A DNA stretch of 64,000 bases, taken from NCBI RefSeq assembly GCF_016086655.4, contig NC_052140.2, forward strand, positions 22,258,001 to 22,322,000, written 5' to 3'. The notes beneath the pieces were generated by a model. The model saw nothing but the letters and a program-made list of their open reading frames with translations, was not told the DNA's origin and did not search any database. Of this stretch, positions 10,981 through 21,130 are shown one piece after another; within the stretch, counting starts at the first letter, position 1, and each line of letters opens with the position of its first letter. This stretch comes from Lepeophtheirus salmonis (taxonomy: Eukaryota > Arthropoda > Copepoda > Siphonostomatoida > Caligidae). Made by a program: the position numbers and the translations under genes.

Positions 10981-11102
10981 TTTTTGATTGATTGTATGAA
11001 TTTTTATTTGGAAGGGGGTATTAATATGAGAGGAATTATCAATGTATTTTTCTAACACCTCTATAGGGTAAGTGTCAACATTTCAGCTACACATCCAGTA
11101 TA

Positions 11103-11993
11103 TACGAGGGGTTCATAAAAATCTGTACACTTTGAACCTTAAACTTCAAGCAGATTTTATTAATTAATTAGCAATAGAATTTCAAACAAATTAATACTAT
11201 AAATAGATATTTGTCTGAGCTCCCTTAATCATTAATGTAACCGTCCTTAGCAGCAATGATGGCTTCCAGGCGGCGACATAAGGCCTGGCATGCGCTGCAG
11301 ATGTAGTTTTCTGGCATGGCGTCCAAGTGCTGGCTAACAGTGTATTTGATGACCTTGCTGTAACGAGTGCATTTGATGACCTTGCTGTAACGATGACAAA
11401 TCTTACAGGCCTTCCACTTGACATGGACCCCAAAGGCGTAGTCGAGGGGGACGGCATCAGGACTGTAGGGGAGCCAAAGTGTCGTAAAGAATTCAAACAA
11501 CTCATTCAAAAGAATCTTGCGACGGAGGAGATGGATTTCTGTCATTGCAGCTGTCAACAGTGGCCTCTCCACCCTCACAAGGCTCTTTCCAACCACTTTT
11601 TTGATAGCTCTCTGCGCAGTCTGTTGGGAAACACTGAACTATCTTGATTGGACCCTCATGGACTTGAGGGGATTGGCCTGAGCTCTATTTTTTAACTCCT
11701 CTAGGTCCAGTTTTGCTTCTTTGACAGAGATCTTCTTCCTCTACAACGTTTTGAACTTTCTGATAGTGTAGAAGGTGATACTGGAGATGCCCAACTGCTT
11801 GGAGTGACGAATTGAAATTTGTCGATCAGGTTCAAGTGTCATTTTCTCGACTTGTACGTAAGTTAAAGAGCTCATTTTTTGTTTTGCTTTGTAACTACTT
11901 GTTTTTGCTTTAAAATATCAATATATTAATTCAATTACTCAACTTTTATTAATTATTGACTTTGTAAGTGTTCAGATTTTAATAAACCACCCA
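11103..11993 (-). mobile_element. mariner-like element, family MLE-A, deletion derivative
   Basis: The left end reads TACGAGGGGTTCATAAAAAT then CTGTACACTT. The right end, inverted, reads GGGTGGTTTATTAAAATCTG then AACACTT. About 20 of 27 positions match between the two ends. Copies of the same family occur at 15.6-16.4, 31.3-32.05 and 46.0-46.7 kb. The transposase inside lacks its central catalytic segment. Confidence 0.8.
11225..11875 (-). pseudogene. MLE-A transposase, internally deleted
   Basis: Read from ATG at 11875: MSSLTYVQVEKMTLEP, then RHSKQLGISSITFYTIRK (helix-turn-helix). After frameshifts it continues with VGKSLVRVERPLLTAAM, LLRRKILLNELFEFF and the last catalytic block LWLPYSPDAVPLDYAFGVHV. 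It ends QALCRRLEAIIAAKDGYIND and a stop at 11225. The segment that normally carries the first two catalytic aspartates is missing. A 24-bp stretch is duplicated in tandem at 11344-11391 (repeat of GATGACCTTGCTGTAACGA), adding a repeated YSKVIK word to the protein. Confidence 0.8.
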
Positions 11994-12198
11994 GGATGGT
12001 GTGTATCAGTGACACGAGAATCACCACTTTTACTGTAGAAACCTTTGATTTTGTCAAATACAAATTTTATGCCATAATTTTTTGGAGGAAAAAAATGTAC
12101 TTCCCCCCAAATTTGATCCTTATCCAAGTAAAAATTAACTTTATTATTAAAAACATAGATATTCGTCTCTTCTAAAAAAAAACATTCTATCAAAATTA

Positions 12199-12382
12199 TC
12201 CAAGATCGAATTTGAACCTCTGGGACTAGTGTCCGTAAGGTGTCTTGGAGAGAGAGCATAAGTATGCACATAACACTGTTGACTTCCGACAAGCTTCTAT
12301 TCTCGAGGCAGTGGGCAACATGGATAAGGAGCTCCTGAATCAAGGCCTATACCAGGCTCAGTTTGAAGCTGGAAGGGAATAG
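12199..12382 (+). pseudogene. Tc1-like transposase C-terminal tail
   Basis: The plus strand reads RSNLNLWD, stop, CP, stop, GVLEREHKYAHNTVDF, RQASILEAVGNMDKELLNQG and finally EAGRE with a stop at 12380-12382. This is the DLNPLDYCVWGVLERE block and following tail of a Tc1 transposase. Sequence up to about 12,520 (GACTTCACTATGG, CAAAGGATTTGTGAATTG, TTTATCCTTAAATTTT) matches the inverse of 38.00-38.14 kb, so this and the 38-kb relic are two copies of one family in opposite orientation. The N-terminal half is absent here. Confidence 0.7.
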
Positions 12383-12520
12383 TTTGAGTGCCTGACTTCA
12401 CTATGGATCCTGTAAGAGCAAAGGATTTGTGAATTGCTTAGCTAATTTCGGGAAAATAATTATAATATACTTTATCCTTAAATTTTCAGGATTTTAAATC
12501 CCCACCCTGAATATCAATGG

Positions 12521-13215
12521 GACATGAACCCCCATTTTTCCAGACTTTTTTATATATATCTCAATACAAAGTTGTTGTAATGTCTAATAAAATTTTAACA
12601 TCATCATTGTGGGGAATAGATATTATTTATTAATTTATATATAAAATTAGGCATTATTTTTCCAATTACATACTCTTAAGATTAGGAATTCTCATGTATA
12701 AAATATAATTGTGAAAAAGTATTCTATTTGTTCACTTTTGCGTATTCAAACTAGCAAATGCAACAACCACTTTGGAAAAATAATGCTTTATATTGCAAAT
12801 ATGTGCATTTTAATGTAAGGCTGGTTAAATTCATAGAATGTATAATTTGAAAGGAAGTGTATCTTTAGATTATTCTCAAATACTTATAAATAGAGAAATA
12901 CATAAAACATTCTTAATAAGTCCCTTTTAGAAGCTTCAAAATTATTATTTTGATATAAAATCATGTCTCACAGTAAGGTACAATTTTTTAATTTTGTTTT
13001 TTTTTCCTTTTTTCTCTCTCCTTCTTTAAAGCTCAAAATAAGAAGTTCCACAGGAATAATGAAATCACTCAAAGACCTCCTAGGTATTTTAATAACTCAT
13101 GTCTTTATTTCTTCTCTAAGATAAGTAATTAAAAAAAAATAAGACGAAAAATAAGAGAAAGATAAGCCTAAATGAGCCTAGTAAATACTAGGGATAGTAT
13201 ATCAGCTGAAATGTT
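12521..13215. other. AT-rich spacer, no gene seen
   Basis: Long A/T stretches with no supported coding region. A pyrimidine-rich run at 12,990-13,024 has no coding sequence after it that stays open. Confidence 0.4.
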
Positions 13216-13217
13216 AA

Positions 13218-13735
13218 TTGGAAGCATTTTGGGCCTGTTTAAAAAAGGATTCTAAAATCAACATTTGAAGAATGTTGTCAAGGAGAGTAGTTTAGATCTA
13301 ATGACGTATCATTAGATACGCTACGAACAGTTGGGACGATAGAGATATGCAAGGAAAAAGGCAAAAACTCCGAGCCTAACAAGGATTAATGCTTATAACT
13401 ACTGACGAAAATATTGTGGATATGGGGGATGTTAAATTTAAAAAGAAAACGATAATCAATATGGTAACCCTGTCAATACAGCTTAGCTGTCATGACGTAT
13501 CATAAGATCAGCTACGAACAGTTGTGACGATGGCTTAAATGCAAAGAAATAGGCAAGAATCACTCCGATGTCATCCTGAATGCTACTCAAAGCCCAACAA
13601 AGATTTATGCTTATAACTACTCATAAAAATCTTGCCTCTTTTGGGAATGTTGAAATAAAAAAGAAACTGACAATCAACATGGATACCTTGATAATTTGAA
13701 TAAGGTTTGGGTGGAGAATACTTCTGTGTTATGAA
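13218..13735 (+). repeat. DR1 dispersed repeat, two to three head-to-tail units
   Basis: Unit landmarks, in order: AATCAACATGGTAACC, CTGACAATTTGAA, GATCAGCTAC, AGCAGCTGTGACGA or a variant, GCAAGAATTACTCCGAT, TCCAACAAGGA and CTTATAACTACT. Units restart near 13,233, 13,430 and 13,651. The same ordered landmarks recur more than a dozen times in the window on both strands. Unit length is about 200-330 bp. No open frame, and no clear A/B box or poly(A) tail. Confidence 0.7.
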
Positions 13736-13769
13736 ACTTTGTTTGATACGCTATTATCATTTAAAAAAA

Positions 13770-13925
13770 GAATAGGGGAAGAAGGACCGATCCTATCGGT
13801 CCTTAGGACCGTCAGTCTTTCGAACCGGTCGTTAAGACCATCAGTCCTCGGGACCGCTCCTGGGGACTGTCGGCTCTTGGGAACAGTCCTTAACTGTCGG
13901 TCCTTTGAACTTTTTATAAAAATAT
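13770..13925. repeat. GGACCG-rich dispersed repeat
   Basis: Dense GGACCG/CGGTCC words, including GGACCGATCCTATCGGTCC, which is a near-perfect palindrome, then GGACCGTCAGTC, GACCGGTCGTTAAGACC and GGACTGTCGG. It sits inside the DR1 array and resembles blocks at 39.2 and 58.5-58.7 kb, where GGAACGATA and GACTGGACCGGA words recur. Class unknown. Confidence 0.5.
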
Positions 13926-14194
13926 CGATGGTTTATTAAGCCAAATAAGATAGATTAAATATTTATTAAGATTATTACAGCACATATCTCATTATAATGC
14001 AATATAATACGAACTTATAATATTGTTAGTAAATTATATAATTTATTATTACATAAAGGAATAATTCAAAGGAGGAAAAACACCCTCATGGACGTCACGC
14101 GGGTTCGATTTTAACTTCTTTAAAGACATCCAAGGACTGCGGTCCTTGGTCCAAAATAAGGACCAACATAACCTTACTCATAACTAATGATGAA

Positions 14195-14650
14195 AATTGT
14201 CTGTATATTCGGTATGTTAAAATAAAAAAGAAACCGGAAATCAACATGGTAAACCTGACAATTTCAAGAATATTTTGTTTTTCAGCTCTCAACACCTTTA
14301 AGTAGATCAGCTACAATCAGCTGTGACGAAGGAGAAGGGGGTGGGGAAGAAAGGAAAGAAGGGCATAGATTTAAATTATTGGGATGTGGATGTTCAACTC
14401 TGTTCCAAGTCCAACAAATAATTATACATACAATCCGTGATGATAATCTTGTGTACTTTGGGCATGTTAAAAAACAGCCAAAAATCAACTTTGCAATTTG
14501 AAGAGTGTTTAGGAAGAGAGTAGTTTAGCCTTTATGGCACTTCATTAGATCTATACCGAGGGGCGAGATGGGAATAAACAAAGACATTGGCAAGAATTAC
14601 TCTGAGCTCAACAAGGACTTATAAAGTATTACTCCGTAACAAATCATCCA
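14195..14650 (+). repeat. DR1 dispersed repeat, two further units
   Basis: GAAACCGGAAATCAACATGG at about 14,230, AGATCAGCTACAATCAGC at 14,306, a second start near 14,465 (GCCAAAAATCAACTT) and GGCAAGAATTACTC at 14,589. Same orientation as the 13.2-13.7 kb block. Confidence 0.65.
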
Positions 14651-15617
14651 TGTTATTCTAAGTGAACCGGCAAATGTTCAATCCCGTTTCCTTTACATCG
14701 ATGATAGTTTGTGCGTTGTGGATAAGGAAGTTTAACACTCTATTACCTCCAAAATTACCGGAATCAGAATGGACAAAAATAAAATACTGCGTAATTGGCT
14801 GTTACAGTATCAGTACCATCAACACCATTCACATTTTTAACTGACTGGCTAACGTGTTTGCCTTGTTCGAAGAAAAACAATAAAATATGATTTATTTTGT
14901 ATTTGTGTCGTCTTTGACGACAGCTCAAACAAACCTGAATCAAGCAATCACAAAACTGTTTAAGTAGTTGTTTTTTTATTACGACAGCTTTTCTTTCTTA
15001 CGCCATAGAGTGTAAACCGATTGCATTTATGGAACGCGAGTTACACATAACTAAAGCAGAGGGGCGTTGCTAACTTTGATAATTTGGGGGAGGGGGCTTT
15101 GCAGACTTGCAGAGGTTGGCCGCCTTGCAGGACTGAATAGAGGGGAATAGAAACAAAGAATGAAGGTAGAAAAAAAGAGACAGAGAGAGGAATGTAGAAA
15201 GATACAGAGGGATATTTTATTTCCATCAAAAACAGGCCCTGAATGATCTCAGAGGAGTATAGAAACATGTTTGGTTATTTTATTCGTCTACTTGCTAAAT
15301 TTCAGACTGATCTTTTCTAGTATATAGATACCATGTGTGATATTTTAAAATACAGACTAATAAATATATATATATAAGGTATGATAAACATTGGGGAGGG
15401 GGGATAGGGGGATGAAGCCCTCCTTCAAAAAAAAAAAAGGGTCTAGGGACAACACTGATTAAGCATTTCCATTAAAAAAATAATTGATTTTTTTTTACTA
15501 CTTCACCCATTATTCATGAAAAAAGGGTGTCCATTGTTATAATTTACAAAAACTGGGTTGTGTAGGCTCCCAAAATAGCCAACATCAACAATACTAACGT
15601 CATATGAAAACGCTGTA
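14651..15617. other. Unassigned DNA with purine- and G-rich tracts
   Basis: Contains an A/G-rich tract at 15,130-15,212 (words AATAGAAACAAAGA, GAGACAGAGAGAGGAA) that resembles 7.94-8.07 kb, and a G-run block at 15,392-15,440. No protein could be recognised. Confidence 0.4.
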
Positions 15618-16360
15618 TACTGCCGGGTTGTCCATTGAAATCTGAATATTTACTCATTCAATCATTAAAGAAGGTCTAGTGGTTGAAATTAATTCATATT
15701 TCTATATATTAATGCATAAACAATTAGTTACTAAACAACCTGAGCGCTTTAACTTACATAGATGTCGAAAAAATGACAGTTGAAAGTGATTGACGAATTT
15801 CCATTCGCACACTCCAAGCAGTTGGGCGTCTCTAGGACCCCTATCAACGCTGCAAGCAAGTCCGAAACGATAGAGAGGAAGAAGGGCTCTGTCATAAAGG
15901 TCTTAACAAAAACAACCCAGGCCAATCCCCTAGAGTCCATGAGAGCTCATTTAAGAGATCTCGGGGTTTTAGACCAGACTGTACAGAGATCGAGTGCGTT
16001 GTAAAACTCTTTTGAAGGAGTCTTTAAAGTTCTTTTGACACTTTTGGCCCCTACAGCCAGATGCCACATTCCTCCACATACGCCCAAAAAGGCATGTAGT
16101 GTCTGTCATCGAGAACTGAGGACCACAAAGCCACTGTCAGCTATCACTAGGACGCCATGACAAACGATTATATCCAAAACGGGTTCCACCACCGCGAAGC
16201 CATCATTGCCGGCAAGGATGGCTATATTAATGATTAAGTTAGCTCATACACACATCTATTTATAGTATTAATTTTGTTGAAATTCTTTTGTTAGTTAATA
16301 AATTATATCTTGTTGACGTTGAAAATTCAAAGTGATGAGATTTCAATGGACCACTCGGTA
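15618..16360 (+). mobile_element. mariner-like element, family MLE-A, deletion derivative
   Basis: The left end TACTGCCGGGTTGTCC and the inverse right end TACCGAGTGGTCC are both followed by ATTGAAATCT. TA starts both ends. It is 743 bp long and therefore has ends but only a shortened transposase. The right-end sequence is nearly the same as that of the 31-kb copy (GGACCACTCGGTA). Confidence 0.85.
15762..16237 (+). pseudogene. MLE-A transposase, internally deleted
   Basis: N-terminal part in mixed frames: MTVESD, RISIRTLQAVGRL, HSKQLGVSRTPINAASKSET (helix-turn-helix) and TTQANPLESMRAHLRDLGVL. The next part jumps to the C-terminus (TFGPYSQMPHS, DAMTNDYIQNGFHHREAII, AGKDGYIND) with a stop at 16,235-16,237. 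The central region with two of the three catalytic aspartates is deleted at the junction CTTTTGACACTTTTGGCCCC, close to that of the 31-kb and 46-kb copies. Confidence 0.8.
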
Positions 16361-17137
16361 TTATACTCCAACATATAACAATTATGGGATCCATTTGAAG
16401 ACCGATACCTCCCTAGTAAATACTGACTACCTATCACTACAAATATTTTATTATGATTTCCTGATTAAACTTAAAGCTTATCCTGAGTAAATGACAATTC
16501 TTCGATGCACATATACCTATATATATGAGAAGTCACTCAAATGTCAAAAATCAAGGTCAGTTACGCAATTATCAACTCACTTTGAATCACATTTTTTTCC
16601 ATTCCTTTTTTCAGCCTGCCACTTTTTTTTTTTTTTTTTTTTTTGCTTGCTCGTCTTAATCCTTATCTTTATGGCTTTTTTGCCTTAACTAAAGTTTTAT
16701 TACATATTTTTTTAGAAGGTACACACAAACTACTTTAAAAAAAAGAAGTGAGGAACCTCTTAACAGAGACGTTAGTTGAGTATTTCTATGGACTAATATT
16801 GTTTATGTCTTTGAAGTAAAAAAAAAAAACAACAGAAAGATTAAATAACGATTATTTTTTTCCTATTAAGTGGTCGTTTAAATAGTAAACGAGAAAGAGA
16901 ATTTTCGTTAATTGAGTGCAAATAATAATTAGTGCCAAATATTCTCCACACATCAATAGGCAAACTTATGTATGTATATGTGAAGATTCTTGGTAATCTA
17001 AAAATTGTATTTTGGTGGGATCTCGGGAAGCAAATTTCTTTCCTTAAAATTACTTTAGTCTACTTTTAGTTAAACAACAAAATCCATCACTCCAGAATTT
17101 CGGATTTTACCGTGATATATGATGACGAAGTAACAAA
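16361..17137. other. AT-rich spacer with long T run
   Basis: A poly(T) run of about 22 bases lies near 16,623-16,644. Short open frames across it are compositional. No gene is supported. Confidence 0.4.
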
Positions 17138-17616
17138 ATGCTTTTTTTGCTGTTAAATATACATATAAACGTTTCACTTTGGTGTCAAAATACTAACATG
17201 GAGGGAACAAGAGCAGATTTCAAGCCTATTACATTCTCAGAGGCAGATTGCAGGTGCAGGGATTTAATGATTTTGGTGAGCCATGATATAGATAACAGCG
17301 ATGCGAAGGTCTCAAAGATGACATGGATCGACATGAGTTGAAGACACCTTCAAAACGACTTTAAATTGGCCCCAGAAGCATTGCTACGACTGGAAGCCCC
17401 AATTTATATTTGTCTTCCTAGCTCACCCGTCCTGAATCCAATGGATTACATTACATTAGGTCAACAATGGTTCTTACATCACCAAGAAGTCTCTGATCGA
17501 CTCCACCATCCTGGAATATAATAATTTAGATCCCGCTATAGTTTCCAAGGCCTTCTTGCAGTTCAGAGACCCAATTTGAAGCGATTGCTGAGGGCAATGG
17601 AGGCTACATTGAGTGA
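17138..17616 (+). pseudogene. Tc1-like transposase relic
   Basis: An open N-terminal piece (MEGTRADFKPITFSEADCRC, then DAKVSKMTWIDMS) is followed, after lost sequence, by the catalytic block reading PSSPVLNPMDYITLGQQ, in which the family has SSPDLNPMDY. The frame then shifts to NNGSYITKKSLIDSTILEYN, NLDPAIVSKAFLQFRDPI and ends FEAIAEGNGGYIE with a stop at 17,614-17,616. The catalytic aspartate of SPDLNP is replaced by valine. The right flank carries ATGAACCCCTGTA at 17,732-17,744, a likely inverted-end remnant. Confidence 0.7.
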
Positions 17617-18019
17617 GATATGTTTCCAATAATTGTATCTGCTGCTCAGTTTTGATTTTTAGAATAAATCTTAAAGAATGACTGTTTTATGTCAATATAA
17701 AATAGATTGATCAAAATATCCCTGATTTTATTATGAACCCCTGTAGAAGGGATATCGCTTGGAATAGGCTGTTCCATTGCCCTTCAGCTGTATAAGGATA
17801 TAATATACGATATCTTATTCAAACTCTGGGACTTAAAAGTTTTTATATTTTTTTTAATAGAGATGCAATCATTTTGAAAAGAATTTGTAGTCTATGAGTG
17901 AATCTTCATCATTTTTATTCGACAGATTGTTTGTAATTATTTTATTATTTGCTTGTCTATCAAATTCTAACGATTTCATAATTGAATTTTTGCTAATTAA
18001 AGTGCAAAGGATTCATATT

Positions 18020-19350
18020 TTATCAAAGTATATAAAAGGATATCCAAACACAATTATGGGGGTTCGAGTTAAGATATCCCAAAGTAATATCTATGGTTTA
18101 GAACATTTATTTGATTCATTCGACTCACATTGAATCTAATATGGCACCTTTAAAAAATATATATCCTTTTTATATTGTGACGATCAATTTTTGCTACTTT
18201 AAGAGTACAGTATACAAAAGATATTAAGGGTTATTAATAATTATTATTGAAGGCTACAAATGTTATCTCAATTTTGAGCTTCATTTCCTGTTCACGGGCC
18301 ACATTCTGAAATAAATGTGAACACTGTCTGTGATCCAAATTCATTTTGAGAGGGATCATTTTAAAATGTTATTGTATTGACGAGAGGCCAAATAGATGTG
18401 GTATGTCAATACAAAAAGAATCTTAAACAAAATAAAGAAAATGAGAAAATCTCATCTTTTTTTTTTAAACTTCATTTATTAATGCCGTCTTTCTATTTCA
18501 TACCCATATCATGAGCCAATTATGGGTTTTGATTTGAATTTTGTAGGATGAGTTAAGATATTCAAGAGCTTTACTAATAGTTTAAATCCATTATTTAATG
18601 TACGAGATATATATTGGCCCCAATATGGTCTTTCAAATACATAAAATCGTTCAATTTATCCTTCTATGTTTCTGACGATCAATTATAGATACTTCGAAAT
18701 GGATAATAATTTGTTGAAGAGTACATGTACATTCCAGGCTCTATTTTAAGATAAATCATTTAAGTGTCTCTTTGCGTTTGACGCCTCACAATTTTAAAAT
18801 CTTTGAGAAAATTGTATAGAAATGTATTCCAGATTCATTTTGACAATAATCATTCTAGCATGTTTTTGTATTGACGACACCCTCATAACTATATAGTGCT
18901 TTAATATATCGAAATATGAATTAATTTTAATAATCCTTTCCCTTCATTAATTATTGAATTAATAAGTGTACATAATTCATTGGGCCAACCAGCACATACA
19001 ACTCAATATTTAAAAGACATATCAGTGGTATCTGTGGGGATTTGTTAAGATAGCCAAGAGTTATAGTAATAGTTGAAAGCCTTCATTTGACTTAAGAGAC
19101 TTATATTGATCCCAATATGGCCTCTTTCAATTAGTATTTATAATTTAATGATTGTGACAATCAATTTTTGATACTTTCAGTTCAATTAGACGCATCCAAG
19201 CGTTTATCAGACTAATTTGTTTATAATTCTTCGAAGAATACAAATGTAATCCAGGCTGAAGTTTTGAGATATATAATTCCAGATTATTTATTTTGACGTC
19301 TCACATATGTAGCTCGGACGTCCATATGTATGCAATATCTACACATAATA
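18020..19350 (+). repeat. 470-bp repeat in three head-to-tail copies
   Basis: Three diverged units start near 18,045, 18,535 and 19,010. Each has, in order: GAGTTAAGATA or TTGTTAAGATA, a TATTGGCCCCAATATGG-like word, GTGACGATCAATTTTTG or GTGACAATCAATTTTTGATA, TGAAGAGTACA or CGAAGAATACA, ATCCAGGCT, and TTTTGTATTGACGA at the tail of the first two. Related single copies lie at 39.73-39.96 and 48.62-48.96 kb. No coding potential is apparent. Confidence 0.6.
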
Positions 19351-19699
19351 TTGATGTGTAAATGAATTAATTAGTCAACTTCTACATCATCAATCAAAAT
19401 TTGCAAATATATATTGAACGGACATCAATTTAGAACAGGAGCTCTTCTTTACAAACCATCTTGAAACATTCCCACGGAACTTATGAACAAAATCAATAAC
19501 AACAAAAACTCAACAAAAAGTGCTAATGAGGAGGAACATACAAAAAAATATACCTTTTTGAAAGACCTTTGATGCATGGAAGGGACATTAAAAAATAGAG
19601 TTTGTTTTTTTTTCCCTCTAAAATTTTACTTCTTTTAATGGAAATTTTTTTTTTTTCTTCTTTTGTGACATCTTAAAAGGAGTTTTTTTATTTTAGAAT
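19351..19699. other. AT-rich spacer, no gene seen
   Basis: A/T-rich with poly(T) runs near 19,606 and 19,647. The pyrimidine-rich stretch lies on the plus strand downstream of the candidate minus-strand exon at 19.7-19.95 kb. Confidence 0.4.
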
Positions 19700-19948
19700 C
19701 TATCTTTTTTTGTCTACAACGAAAAGTTGAAAGTGTTGCGTATTATTGATGGCCACACGGGTGCTGCGTGAACAATGGCCACACACAATGGCATTTATGA
19801 ATATTGGTATGTCATCATCTATATAACTGCCTTTACTGGGTGTCACGGGGGAAAAATTGTACTTGTATAAATGATTTTTGGAAGATTTATGTGAATTTTT
19901 TTGTCTTGAAAGTTTTGAAATATTAATGAAAAAAAGGTGAAGACTCAA
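19700..19948 (-). CDS. Candidate short exon or small gene, function unknown
   Basis: An 82-codon open frame on the minus strand. Its second half has more balanced base composition than its surroundings (NFSPVTPSKGSYIDDDIP, then NAIVCGHCSRSTRVAINNTQ and HFQLFVVDKKR, stop). A C-x-x-C pair is present. There is no transposase resemblance. CAAAACTTTCAAG just inside the frame could be a splice acceptor, making this a terminal exon. No family is recognised and a chance open frame remains possible. Confidence 0.25.
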   Translation of the reverse strand: MSLHLFFINISKLSRQKNSHKSSKNHLYKYNFSPVTPSKGSYIDDDIPIFINAIVCGHCSRSTRVAINNTQHFQLFVVDKKR

Positions 19949-20062
19949 AACTTTCAGTAGCCTTTAATTACGATTTTAAGCCTCTCATTATTAACTAGTA
20001 TGTTTCAGTACGCAACCAATCCACAAAAGTTTTGCTTTTATCATATGTCTCCAAGTATAAAA

Positions 20063-20448
20063 ATGACGGAGGTACATCAAAAAAGGTAAGGTATATGTTA
20101 TCTTTTCTCCTCCGGTGTCCGTGCCAAGAAGGTTGTAGAGACTGGTGGAATCTCTATCCAGACAGCCTATAATATCAAGAATCGAAATACAGATATACCG
20201 TTCAAAAAGAACAAAAAATCTGCAATATTAGTATGGTTGACTTCTGGCCTACTACAATGTGGCCCGTCTTCACCCCTGATATCAACCCTCTGAACATTGC
20301 AGTTTGGGTCTAGAATAGAATATTCTTCTTCATAGAAGAAGAATATTTTTTACGTCTCATATCCCCATATAAATTAGCTCTGAGCTGCCAATGTGTTCGA
20401 CGTCGTCTCGAGACTGTTCTTGTCTGTGAAGATACATATATTGAATAA
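20063..20448 (+). pseudogene. Tc1-like transposase, internally deleted
   Basis: The plus strand begins at ATG 20,063 with MTEVHQKR. The helix-turn-helix continues as GVRAKKVVETGGISIQTAYN then IKNRNTD. After a deletion it resumes MWPVFTPDINPLNIAVWV, the MWPPSSPDLNPLDFAVW catalytic block with the last acidic residue position present, then a stop. The tail CQCVRRRLETVLVCEDTYIE ends at 20,446-20,448. The layout (N-terminus, deletion, C-terminus) matches the other Tc1 relics here. Confidence 0.75.
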
Positions 20449-20962
20449 AAAATATAGCGAAACGTATTATTTAAACATATCACAAGTTGATTTGAGTTGT
20501 CTCTTCTGGATGGGATAAAAATCAAGTTTTTCATACTTCATGTTTTGGGCCTCCACTCTATATACACAGACATTTTGTTTAGACCAATAATTTGTCAGGT
20601 CTAAGATGTTCTGAAGAACGCAACTAAACAACACTCGAACTACAACTTGAGAGATCTTAAGGAGAATCAGAGTGACGGTGTACAATGTCAAAATGAGTAT
20701 GGAAGCCTTTAAAGGCATACATAGACATCCTGACTCTGATAAGAAGCCTTAATTGGACATCAAGGCCTTAAATGAAGAAGTCATATTGAAGAGTACATGG
20801 TCCAATGAACATTATTTGAATGTTTTCAAGATGAAATGGTCCAGAACCGTAAAAAATAGGTGAAAATCTCACGTCAGGTTAAGAAAAAACTTACTTATAG
20901 CAAAAAGTAACCAAGACATTCTTGGAGAACAGTCTGCTTTTTATACACCAAAATGATTTGCA

Positions 20963-21120
20963 ATCCTTACATCCTGGATCTCAATCCTATACCTTCTGGA
21001 CTCAAATGGAAAAGAAAATTGACTACAGAGCTCAAACATTGATGTATTGGAGAACACAGTCAATGAGCAATGGACCAGGGTGTCCCATGCCTATTATCAG
21101 GTTGTCTTCTATAAGTCAAG
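20963..21120 (+). pseudogene. Tc1-like transposase C-terminal scrap
   Basis: The plus strand reads SYILDLNPIPSGLKWKRK; it corresponds to SPDLNPLDF-type catalytic blocks. It then shifts frame to INVLENTVNEQW-like and TRVSHAYYQVVFY tails. Only this end is recognisable; 20.7-20.96 kb upstream may be part of the same decayed copy. Several stops. Confidence 0.45.
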
Positions 21121-21130
21121 TCAATATATT

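Noticed and set aside
15392..15440. G-run block as another LC1 terminus
   Set aside because: It lacks the AAAACCAAGC and GGACGCCCC words and has no minisatellite units beside it.
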